Position numbers and translations under genes: made by a program. Below, piece after piece: positions 1 to 5,429 of a stretch of 5,429 nt of DNA; position 1 is the stretch's first letter; every line of letters begins with the position of its first letter. Source of the DNA: an uncultured Rhizobiaceae group bacterium (GTDB taxonomy: Bacteria > Pseudomonadota > Alphaproteobacteria > Rhizobiales > Rhizobiaceae); NCBI GenBank assembly GCA_905479965.1, contig CAJQOR010000404.1:1-5429 (forward strand), written 5' to 3'. The notes beneath the pieces are model-generated. The model worked only from the letters and a program-made list of their open reading frames with translations. It was not told the DNA's origin and searched no databases.

Positions 1-413
1 TTCCATTCCTCTTGCGGACGGTCGCGGTATAGTTCCAAACCATTGCCATCGGGATCGCTTAAATAAACCGCTTCGCTTACCCCGTGGTCAGCTGCGCCTT
101 CAAGCACATAGCCTGCGTTTTGAACACGGTCGATAACCTGGCCCAATGCTATGCGGTCGGGGAACACAAAAGCAATGTGATAAAGACCCGTATGACCTTT
201 GGGAGGCGGCGTACCGTCTTTGCTTTCCCATGTATTGAGGCCCAAATGATGATGATAATCATCAAAGGACATAAAAGCCGCTTGCGAACCAAAACGCTGC
301 ATGAGACGCATGCCGATAACATTTTGGTAAAACTCGACAGCGCGATCAATATTGGCAACTTTTAAATGCCCATGCCCAATATGCGCTCCTTTTATTCCAT
401 CTAAATTTGACAT
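1..413 (-). CDS. VOC-family metalloprotein, catechol-2,3-dioxygenase/glyoxalase-like (3' end cut by window)
   Basis: Reading from ATG at 413 down to base 1 gives 137 uninterrupted codons with no stop, so the C-terminus lies outside the window. The fold is vicinal-oxygen-chelate: a first beta strand 'HIGHGHLKV' (residues 11-19), a helix 'DRAVEFYQNVIGM' (23-35), a His cluster 'YHHHLGLNTW' (53-62), 'GLYHIAF' (76-82) and the family end motif 'DPDGNGLELYRDRP' (120-133). His16, His79 and Glu127 sit where the facial metal-binding triad is expected, so a divalent-metal enzyme is likely; His110 in 'DHGVSEA' is also typical of this subgroup. It resembles the short cytosolic CatE-like proteins, so perhaps 20-40 residues are missing. 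The substrate cannot be told: extradiol ring cleavage, glyoxalase or thiol-transfer chemistry are all possible. The start is supported by AAAGGA eight bases upstream (427-422). It is transcribed divergently from the transporter. Confidence 0.9.
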   Translation of the reverse strand, partial: MSNLDGIKGAHIGHGHLKVANIDRAVEFYQNVIGMRLMQRFGSQAAFMSFDDYHHHLGLNTWESKDGTPPPKGHTGLYHIAFVFPDRIALGQVIDRVQNAGYVLEGAADHGVSEAVYLSDPDGNGLELYRDRPQEEW

Positions 414-467
414 TAGCATATTCCTTTCTTGAGTATTTCACTCCGCTTTAAATAGGAACGATATCTG

Positions 468-498
468 TTTATACAATAAGGGCAGAGTTGGCATTCAA
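468..498 (-). promoter_or_regulatory. Weak candidate promoter for the left VOC gene
   Basis: Read on the minus strand, TTGAAT (498-493) and TATAAA (473-468) resemble -35 and -10 boxes and lie about 55-85 bases before the VOC start. The spacer is 19 bases, longer than the usual 16-18, so this is only the best match in an AT-rich stretch and not a firm call. Confidence 0.22.
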
Positions 499-578
499 AG
501 CAATGATTACGCTTAGAAGGAATAGCGCGATAATCCCGATCCATAAATTTTATTCATTTCATCATTCAGCTTCGTGAA

Positions 579-607
579 TTGATTTTAGCATGATCATCGC
601 TTATGAA
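579..607 (+). promoter_or_regulatory. Candidate sigma70-type promoter for the transporter-kinase unit
   Basis: TTGATT (579-584) and TATGAA (602-607) are separated by 17 bases, each matching four of six consensus positions. Initiation would fall near 613-616. That is downstream of the ATG at 603 and upstream of the Shine-Dalgarno at 665, so it supports the later start at 675. A perfect palindrome ATGATCAT (590-597) lies inside the spacer and could be an operator. The match is weak and alphaproteobacterial promoters vary, so this is tentative. Confidence 0.3.
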
Positions 608-664
608 ATCGATTACAGCTTCTTTCAATTCTAACGCCACCCCTCATCTTAGTCTTCTGCTTAC

Positions 665-670
665 AGAGGT
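665..670 (+). promoter_or_regulatory. Ribosome binding site that selects the transporter start at 675
   Basis: AGAGGT lies five bases (counted from the GG) before the ATG at 675. The alternative in-frame ATG at 603 has no purine-rich element in front of it (AGCATGATCATCGCTT). The extra 24 residues from the earlier start are hydrophilic-to-mixed and do not resemble the N-terminus of SetA-type transporters. Confidence 0.65.
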
Positions 671-674
671 TTAT

Positions 675-1916
675 ATGCTGTCCAGCGTTGTTCACACCAT
701 TTCCCATTCGTGGAATGATCGCCTATTGCGCATCGCATTTTTGGCGATTTTATTCATGGGCACAGCGGTCGCATCGGTTGCGCCATTTCAGTCTGTTATC
801 GGCATCGAGCAGCTTGGTTTTTCCAATGCGTCCTATGCATTTATCGTGTTTTTAGGATCGGTATTTTCTGTTGTAATTTCCGTCAGCGTAGGGATTTATT
901 GCGACCAAACAGGGCGCTATCGCGAGATCTTGCTGGCTTCAATCACAATGGGGATTTTCGCGGGTCTTTTGATGTGGATCTTACCCACAAAGCTGTCATT
1001 TTTAGCCGTTCATATCGTGCTGTTTCCGCTTGGCAGTACGATTTTCACCCAAGCCTTTGCCATGGCAAACCTTGCTGCAAGGCGGAACAAAGCGCTTGAT
1101 CGGGACATGTCGATGTCAATTGTGCGCGCAGGCTTTGCGGGTTCTTTTGCCCTCACCCCACCTGTCTGGGCGTTGTTAATGTCCAATGGCTTTGAACTTT
1201 TATCCGTTTATGGATATGTCGCGTTTATCCAATTTGTCATCATGATATTGGTGCTAACCAGCTGGCCGAAAAAAACACCCACACAGGAGAGTGAGAAATC
1301 CGGAATTGGCTTTTTCGCATCAGTGGGTGAACTTACCAATATGTCGATTTTCATTCGGCTCTTACTGGTGTCGACCATGATGGGGGCCAACACGCTTTAT
1401 AATATTTTGCTGGGTTTGTTGATCCTCAATAATATGGGTGGCTCAGAACCTGATGTGGGTTGGTTTGCTGGCGGTGTTGCGCTTTTGGAGGTGCCTATCA
1501 TGCTGCTTGGTGCGGTGTTTTTAAGACATGTCACCCGCACGCAGCTTATGCTCATTGGTATGATTATTTATACGGGTTTTTTAATCGGTCTGGGAACCAT
1601 CACGAACATGAATTATGCATGGTTTTTGATCATTCCAGCCGGCATTGGCGCGGGAATTATCTTGTCGATCCCATTGGCCTACATCCAGGATTTAAAAGCT
1701 GATCGTCCCGGTGCGGGTTCGTCGCTTATTTCAATCACACAAGTGGTGGGTACGGTTATCGCATCCACAGCATTTGCTTCAGGTTCTGCGGTTACCGGGT
1801 ATCAAGGTGTTGCTTTTATCGGCGCTGCTATGGGTTTTGGTGCAGCATTATTACTCGTGATAATTGATAAGCGCTCAGCGGTTAGAACGCGAGAAAATGA
1901 TGAAAAACCAGCTTAA
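675..1916 (+). CDS. MFS transporter, SetA/SetB-like sugar efflux type
   Basis: An integral inner-membrane carrier of about 413 residues (437 if started at ATG 603), close to the roughly 390 of E. coli SetA. Hydrophobic segments throughout fit a 12-helix major facilitator. Positions below use the 437-residue numbering. The loop 2-3 motif A is 'GIYCDQTGRYR' (97-107), with Gly97, Asp101, Gly104 and Arg105. 'RAGFAGSFALTPP' (175-187) parallels the SetA 'RAQLSLAWVIGPP' segment. 'GGVALLEVPIMLLG' (290-303) parallels 'GTAAGLEIPAMILAG'. 'YIQDLKADRPGAGSSL' (360-375) parallels 'WFQDLMPGRAGAATTL'. These four matches, recalled from the E. coli protein rather than aligned, make the Set subgroup likely. A role in proton-driven export of sugars or sugar analogues is inferred from that family; the real substrate is unknown. 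Start 675 is chosen because it alone has a Shine-Dalgarno. The 3' end overlaps the kinase gene. Confidence 0.88.
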   Translation: MLSSVVHTISHSWNDRLLRIAFLAILFMGTAVASVAPFQSVIGIEQLGFSNASYAFIVFLGSVFSVVISVSVGIYCDQTGRYREILLASITMGIFAGLLMWILPTKLSFLAVHIVLFPLGSTIFTQAFAMANLAARRNKALDRDMSMSIVRAGFAGSFALTPPVWALLMSNGFELLSVYGYVAFIQFVIMILVLTSWPKKTPTQESEKSGIGFFASVGELTNMSIFIRLLLVSTMMGANTLYNILLGLLILNNMGGSEPDVGWFAGGVALLEVPIMLLGAVFLRHVTRTQLMLIGMIIYTGFLIGLGTITNMNYAWFLIIPAGIGAGIILSIPLAYIQDLKADRPGAGSSLISITQVVGTVIASTAFASGSAVTGYQGVAFIGAAMGFGAALLLVIIDKRSAVRTRENDEKPA

Positions 1917-2430
1917 ACGCATCATGATTATTGGCCAACCGGGCTCTGGGAAATCAACACTTGCCAGAGCCTTGGGAGATATTACCGAATTGCCCGTCGT
2001 GCATATTGATAAAATTCACTGGAAGTCTGGCTGGGTAGAACGTTCCAAGGCTGAAAGAACGCGCCTTTGTGAAGAGGTGCATGCAGGCGATAAATGGATT
2101 TTCGAAGGTGGTCATTCCATCACTTGGCCAAAACGTATTGCACGTGCGGACATGATTATCGCACTTGATATGCCCTTGCGCGTTCGGGCATGGCGGGTAC
2201 TTTGGCGCACGATAAAGCACTATGGCAAAACCAGATCCGATTTGCCCGAGGGCTGTCCTGAGAGGTTTAACTGGGAATTTATTATCTGGATCTGGAATAC
2301 GCGAAACACCGCGCGTAAGAACCTGCTGAGTACTGTTAAAAATGCACCTGATGATAAAGACAAGCACGTTTTATGTTCTACAAGAGATATTAATGCGTTT
2401 ATTGCAGACATGAAAAAGGCCGCGGGATAA
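1900..2430 (+). CDS. Small P-loop nucleotide kinase (adenylate kinase/FlaR-like, 'topology modulation' group)
   Basis: A cytosolic NTPase of 176 residues. The Walker A motif 'GQPGSGKS' is at residues 12-19, followed by 'VVHIDKIHWKSGW' (33-45), where Asp37 is placed as in the nucleoside-monophosphate kinase group. Next come 'KWIFEGGH' (65-72), the strand 'ADMIIALDMP' (83-92) and an arginine-rich lid 'GKTRSDLPEGCPERF' (109-123). This order is typical of the short proteins usually annotated as AAA-family ATPase, adenylate kinase or DNA topology modulation protein. The phosphate acceptor is not known, and real adenylate kinase activity is doubtful because the protein is short and the AMP-binding pattern is not canonical. 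The reading frame also has a TTG at 1864 and an ATG at 1897. ATG 1900 is preferred because GAGA (1891-1894) is five bases before it. It overlaps the transporter end by 17 bases, which suggests translational coupling. The stop codon is inside the terminator hairpin. Confidence 0.85.
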   Translation: MKNQLKRIMIIGQPGSGKSTLARALGDITELPVVHIDKIHWKSGWVERSKAERTRLCEEVHAGDKWIFEGGHSITWPKRIARADMIIALDMPLRVRAWRVLWRTIKHYGKTRSDLPEGCPERFNWEFIIWIWNTRNTARKNLLSTVKNAPDDKDKHVLCSTRDINAFIADMKKAAG

Positions 2431-2445
2431 GCGCGGCCTCTCTTT
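2413..2445. terminator. Shared (bidirectional) intrinsic terminator between convergent genes
   Basis: GGCCGCG (2418-2424) and CGCGGCC (2432-2438) form a perfect 7-bp GC stem with a 7-base loop that contains the kinase TAA. AAAAA (2413-2417) on one side becomes a U-run on the minus strand, so this is a good terminator for the chemoreceptor transcript. On the plus strand the stem is followed by TCTCTTTGATCTTT, a poorer U-tract that may still serve the transporter-kinase unit. Confidence 0.78.
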
Positions 2446-2465
2446 GATCTTTATAAAAAGCTAGA

Positions 2466-4646
2466 TTAAGCTGATAGACGCTCTTCTTGCTGAACACTAC
2501 CTACTGTGCGGAACTGAGAGACAAGTTGCGCAAGCGTTTCTGTTTCAGCAGACAAGCGATGCGTCACAGCATTGGTTTCTTCCACCATTGCCGCATTGCT
2601 TTGTGTCACTTGATCCATTTCGCTGACGGCTCTGTTGATGTCTGTCAAACCTGCAGATTGCTCAGCTGATGCACGCGCGATGGATTGAACATGCTCTTCA
2701 ATCTCGTTCACTTCAATTGAGATATTGCGCAAGGCTTCACCTGTTGCCTGCACAAGCGATACGCCATTGGCAACTTCAACACCAGAATTGGTAATCAGAT
2801 ATTTGATTTCCTTGGCTGCATTTGCTGATCGTTGTGCAAGTTCGCGAACTTCTTGCGCCACAACTGCAAAGCCTTTACCGGCTTCTCCCGCTCGGGCTGC
2901 TTCAACACCAGCGTTCAACGCCAGTAAGTTGGTTTGGAAAGCGATATCATCAATCACCCCAATAATCTGTGAGATTTCATCAGACGCTGATTCAATGCGT
3001 CCCATTGCTTCCACAGCATCTTTTACAACTTCGCCAGATTTATTGGTGCTTTCTTTTGCCTGCGTTGCTTTCGTACGCGCTTCACTTGCGCGATCGGCGG
3101 ACTCTTTTACAGTTGACGTAATTTCTTCAAGCGCAGCAGAGGTTTCTTCAAGTGCAGCAGCTTGCTGCTCTGTACGCATTGCCAAATCATCAGCTGCACG
3201 ACGTAACTCTGAAGAATTATTACCAATTTCAGTTGTTGATTCATTGATTTCGTTCAATGCACCAGAGAGTTTGGCGATAGAATTACCAAAGTCATTTTTC
3301 AACTGTTGGAACTCATCTGCATAATCTGTTGAAATTGAACGAGACAAATCACCATCTGCAAGGCGCTGAAGCGCATTACCAAGAGATTGAACCACAGTTT
3401 CAACTTCACGATTATGCTTCTCTTTAGCTTGCTCATTCGCACGACGTGATTGGTCAGCACGCTCGCGCTCTTCTTCTGCTTCTTTTTCAATAGCAACGCG
3501 CTGCAATGCATTTTCTTTAAATGTTTGCAAGGCTTCAGCCATTTTACCAAGTTCTGTTGGCTTACCCAATTGTGAATTTGCAATATTGGTATCGCCATTA
3601 GCCAGTGCTTCCATTTCATCTGTCGTAATGCGCATTACCTTTGAAATTGAACGTGCAATGAAGTAACCGCTTAAAACAGCAAGAATGAGAATAAGAGCAG
3701 AGATAGATGCAATTACGATCATTTCAAACAAGAACCCAGCTGATACTTTACTCGCACCTTCCTGAATAATTTTACCAGCTTCAATTTCGATTTTCCGAAA
3801 CTGATTGATGCGTTCTGAGGCTACGTTAAACCAAGTTTTGGCATCCAATGCGATATGTTCTTCGCCAAGAGATTCTTTTAAAAGCGCAGATCGGTAAGCA
3901 TTGAGCTGCGTAGTATCAATACTTTCCAACATGTTCTTAAATATATCTTGATATCTGATCGGCTGGTTATGAATAAAATTGTCTACCAGGGTCTCTTGCT
4001 TACCAATTGATTTTTCAAGCTTAACCAATGCATCCGTTGAAACCGTGCCAGAAGCAATTAAACCCGCAACCAATCCACGTTCTTGTCCCGCAAATTCTTT
4101 GGCTTCCGCTAAATCCAGCATCGCCACTGTTTCGAGCGCAAGTTCTGCATTGTTCGCCATTTTAGATGCATGAAAACCAATCTCAATGATGTGAGCGATG
4201 GTTGTCGTATACTGTTTCATAGCAGCAGCTAAAGTCGCTTCGCCAGCATCAATTCTTGCGCGATAGCCTTTAAACTCGGCAATTTCGCCTTCTAGGCTGG
4301 CAAGTTCATCGGCCATCTGGTGCGCATCAACTTGCTTAACATGCTCTAAGACTTCATGAAGGCGGGCTTTTTCTTCATTTGATGCAATTCGCGCATCAAG
4401 CAATGCTTGATGTGGTGCGGCGGCACCTGAGCCAATGAAGATGGCTGTTTGTCCGCGCTCAACTTGCAGCGTGTCTGTTAACGCTGCCAGCTCATTGATC
4501 GTTTCTGACACATATCCCAAAAAGACCATCGACTTATAATTACGATAGGCTTCCCAGGTTGCAATCGAACCTAATATTATTAAACCAAGCATTGGTATAG
4601 AAATGCCAAGCGCTACGCGTTTTGTGATTGTGAATTTATCTAGCAT
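2466..4646 (-). CDS. Methyl-accepting chemotaxis protein with nitrate-sensor-like periplasmic domain
   Basis: A transmembrane chemoreceptor of 726 residues that would signal through CheW/CheA. TM1 spans about 12-31 and TM2 about 307-330, leaving a helical periplasmic region of roughly 275 residues. '[15 protein letters not shown]' (60-74) and '[14 protein letters not shown]' (187-200) look like the paired segments of NIT (nitrate/nitrite sensing) domains; the ligand itself is inferred only. A first HAMP follows (331-384, lacking the common Pro after the 'RSIS' segment). Then come a charged coiled coil (385-415), a second HAMP with 'RLADGDLS' (428-435), and the signalling domain (about 465-713). 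Its tip includes '[20 protein letters not shown]' (566-585). Likely methylation sites are Glu500/501 and Glu507/508, both flanked by small residues as in the MCP consensus, and perhaps Glu689/690. There is no C-terminal NWETF-type CheR tether; the end is 'QQEERLSA'. Start: GAGGT five bases before ATG 4646, with an in-frame TGA upstream (4676-4674). No che genes are adjacent. Confidence 0.95.
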   Translation of the reverse strand: MLDKFTITKRVALGISIPMLGLIILGSIATWEAYRNYKSMVFLGYVSETINELAALTDTLQVERGQTAIFIGSGAAAPHQALLDARIASNEEKARLHEVLEHVKQVDAHQMADELASLEGEIAEFKGYRARIDAGEATLAAAMKQYTTTIAHIIEIGFHASKMANNAELALETVAMLDLAEAKEFAGQERGLVAGLIASGTVSTDALVKLEKSIGKQETLVDNFIHNQPIRYQDIFKNMLESIDTTQLNAYRSALLKESLGEEHIALDAKTWFNVASERINQFRKIEIEAGKIIQEGASKVSAGFLFEMIVIASISALILILAVLSGYFIARSISKVMRITTDEMEALANGDTNIANSQLGKPTELGKMAEALQTFKENALQRVAIEKEAEEERERADQSRRANEQAKEKHNREVETVVQSLGNALQRLADGDLSRSISTDYADEFQQLKNDFGNSIAKLSGALNEINESTTEIGNNSSELRRAADDLAMRTEQQAAALEETSAALEEITSTVKESADRASEARTKATQAKESTNKSGEVVKDAVEAMGRIESASDEISQIIGVIDDIAFQTNLLALNAGVEAARAGEAGKGFAVVAQEVRELAQRSANAAKEIKYLITNSGVEVANGVSLVQATGEALRNISIEVNEIEEHVQSIARASAEQSAGLTDINRAVSEMDQVTQSNAAMVEETNAVTHRLSAETETLAQLVSQFRTVGSVQQEERLSA

Positions 4647-4678
4647 GATGGACCTCGAAAGTTGTTTTCGCCATCATG
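4644..4678 (-). promoter_or_regulatory. Start-codon hairpin in the chemoreceptor leader
   Basis: On the transcript, CAUGAUGG (4678-4671) pairs perfectly with CCAUCAUG (4651-4644), and CGAAA (4670-4666) pairs with UUUCG (4660-4656) around the loop ACAAC. The only interruption is the 4-base bulge AGGU (4655-4652). The AUG start is inside the outer stem, while the bulge is most of the Shine-Dalgarno GAGGU. The arrangement could hold back translation until melted or remodelled. Pairing is seen directly; regulation is inferred. Confidence 0.5.
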
Positions 4679-4690
4679 GCTGCATCAATA

Positions 4691-4705
4691 CACTCATCAT
4701 GAGTG
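4691..4705. promoter_or_regulatory. Perfect 15-bp dyad (operator-like) upstream of the chemoreceptor
   Basis: CACTCAT and ATGAGTG are perfect inverted arms around a single central C, about 45-59 bases before the chemoreceptor start. The one-base centre makes a tight RNA hairpin unlikely, so a site for a dimeric DNA-binding protein is the more natural reading. No known operator family is recognised. Its centre repeats the CATGATG (minus strand) of the start-codon hairpin arm. Confidence 0.4.
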
Positions 4706-4964
4706 CGAAGTTAGGTGACTTTATGAAGATATTGGTTAAAAAAACCTTATGATTTCAATGCAAATGATAATATTTGTAGTCATTTTTAAGGTATTACAAA
4801 TGGTAGGTTTATATACAAACAACTTACACAACCTTTAATTAAACTTTTGTAGAAAAAGTATTACTTCAATGAAGGAAAATATTATCATAATCCCCAAAAG
4901 TCTCATTTATTGATATTACACTTCTCAATTACTCGATAATAATTGAATATTTTGCGTTAATATC

Positions 4965-5000
4965 GTGCTCAGTTCAGTAAAAATCGACCAAACTGAGCAC
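4965..5000 (-). terminator. 10-bp inverted repeat after the right VOC gene, possible terminator
   Basis: GTGCTCAGTT (4965-4974) and AACTGAGCAC (4991-5000) are perfectly complementary around a 16-base loop, beginning ten bases past the VOC stop codon. Position suggests a terminator or a 3'-end stabilising hairpin. Against a classic intrinsic terminator, the run of seven Ts in the minus-strand transcript (5009-5003) comes before the stem and none follows it; the loop is also long. Confidence 0.42.
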
Positions 5001-5009
5001 TGAAAAAAA

Positions 5010-5429
5010 TTATGCAGGTAATGCATTTGCATCATAATTGGCGATGAATTCTTCGCTGGGCGGAATGGGTTTGATGACATCTATGAGGACACCGTTCGGG
5101 TCTAAAGCAATGAAATGACGCTGACCAAACACTTCATCTTGCAGCGATTTAACGATTTTCACACCCGCCGAATTCATCTTCTCATATTCCGCATCAACGT
5201 CTTCAATTTCAAAATTGAGAATAACGCCTGATGATATGCCTCTACCGACTTCAGGAATTGTTTCATGCTCATGTTGCAATATGGCAAGATTGACATGTTC
5301 ATCTGTTTCAGATTGCAGGTGAATATACCAATCACTGTCAAATCGGGACACGAAACCAAAGTGAGATTTATAAAAATTTGCGGTGCCCTCGACATCGTCT
5401 GTTTGGATAACTGGATAGTATTGCGTCAA
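5010..5429 (-). CDS. VOC-family protein (glyoxalase/bleomycin-resistance fold) without the usual metal ligands, 5' end uncertain
   Basis: A cytosolic protein of at least 139 residues. '[20 protein letters not shown]' (4-23) is the first strand and helix of a VOC module, '[18 protein letters not shown]' (68-85) begins the second module, and '[17 protein letters not shown]' (106-122) is the family end motif. The positions that carry His, His and Glu in metal-dependent relatives appear here as Tyr/Pro, Asn/Phe and Asp117. A metal-dependent enzyme is therefore unlikely, and a binding or PhnB-like role is more plausible; no substrate can be named. The frame is open to the window edge. The only start visible is a TTG at 5429-5427, the last bases of the window, so the true start may be a few codons further out. 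It lies 363 bases before the chemoreceptor on the same strand, followed by a hairpin, so it is probably a separate transcript. Confidence 0.85.
   Translation of the reverse strand: MTQYYPVIQTDDVEGTANFYKSHFGFVSRFDSDWYIHLQSETDEHVNLAILQHEHETIPEVGRGISSGVILNFEIEDVDAEYEKMNSAGVKIVKSLQDEVFGQRHFIALDPNGVLIDVIKPIPPSEEFIANYDANALPA

Larger units (their letters stand above)
4647..5009. other. AT-rich intergenic region, 363 bases, no gene
   Basis: This gap between the two minus-strand genes is much richer in A and T than its neighbours, especially 4720-4960, and contains no credible coding frame. It holds, from left to right: the start-codon hairpin, a perfect dyad at 4691-4705, several short AT-only inverted repeats (for example TTTAATTAAA at 4834-4843, and TCAATT/AATTGA at 4925-4930 and 4941-4946), and the 10-bp inverted repeat at 4965-5000. 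TATTAT on the minus strand near 4773-4768 resembles a -10 box, but no -35 box sits at a normal distance, so no promoter is called. The chemoreceptor promoter must nevertheless lie somewhere here unless it reads through from the VOC gene. Confidence 0.7.

Noticed and set aside
84..365. 93-codon plus-strand open frame
   Set aside because: It is antisense to the left VOC gene, whose motifs and ribosome site are convincing.
1954..2367. 137-codon minus-strand open frame
   Set aside because: It is antisense to the kinase gene, whose motifs are clear on the plus strand; no family features of its own.
2725..3324. 199-codon plus-strand open frame rich in Ala and Ser
   Set aside because: It lies entirely antisense to the conserved signalling domain of the chemoreceptor, and its low-complexity composition mirrors that gene. 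No ribosome site or recognisable domain.
3299..3619. 106-codon minus-strand frame overlapping the chemoreceptor in another frame
   Set aside because: An out-of-frame shadow of the HAMP and coiled-coil region, with no start signal.
4734..4746. GGTT/AACC mini-hairpin around an A-run as a terminator
   Set aside because: Only four base pairs with no U-tract after it, so too weak to call.
4720..4960. AT-rich tract as a possible replication origin or horizontally acquired scar
   Set aside because: No clustered DnaA boxes, iterons, terminal repeats or target-site duplications are visible. AT-rich spacers before bacterial genes are common.

Overview
The window reads as ordinary chromosomal DNA of an alphaproteobacterium, probably a moderate-GC (mid-40s percent, judged by eye) member of the Hyphomicrobiales. 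This placement is inferred from the chemoreceptor style (nitrate-sensor-like periplasmic domain, two HAMP segments, signalling tip with '[27 protein letters not shown]', no CheR-docking pentapeptide) and from general codon use. There is no tRNA, rRNA, insertion sequence, CRISPR array, attachment site or origin.

Layout. (1) Positions 1-413, minus strand: a VOC-fold metalloprotein of the catechol-2,3-dioxygenase/glyoxalase type, whose C-terminal end is cut by the window edge. (2) Positions 414-674: a divergent intergenic region with weak promoter candidates for both directions. (3) Positions 675-2430, plus strand: a two-gene unit in which a SetA/SetB-like major facilitator (sugar-efflux type) overlaps by 17 bases a small P-loop nucleotide kinase of the adenylate-kinase/FlaR-like group. 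The unit ends in a GC-rich hairpin that carries the kinase stop codon in its loop. (4) Positions 2466-4646, minus strand: a 726-residue transmembrane methyl-accepting chemotaxis protein, convergent with the kinase and probably sharing that terminator. (5) Positions 4647-5009: a 363-base AT-rich gap. It holds the chemoreceptor leader, with a start-codon hairpin, a perfect 15-bp dyad and two overlapping tiny upstream frames, plus a 10-bp inverted repeat just after the next gene. (6) Positions 5010 to the right edge, minus strand: a second VOC-fold protein that lacks the usual metal ligands and whose true start probably lies just outside.

How the genes work together. The transporter and kinase are very likely cotranscribed and translationally coupled, but no shared pathway can be read from the sequence. 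The chemoreceptor is a stand-alone gene with no che genes beside it, so it would feed a chemotaxis cluster elsewhere. The two VOC proteins belong to different subgroups and are not evidently related in function.

I see no convincing new multi-gene system. The most interesting signal is non-coding: the chemoreceptor start codon is buried in a near-perfect hairpin whose Shine-Dalgarno bases fall in a bulge, preceded by a second copy of the pairing arm and by chained upstream reading frames.
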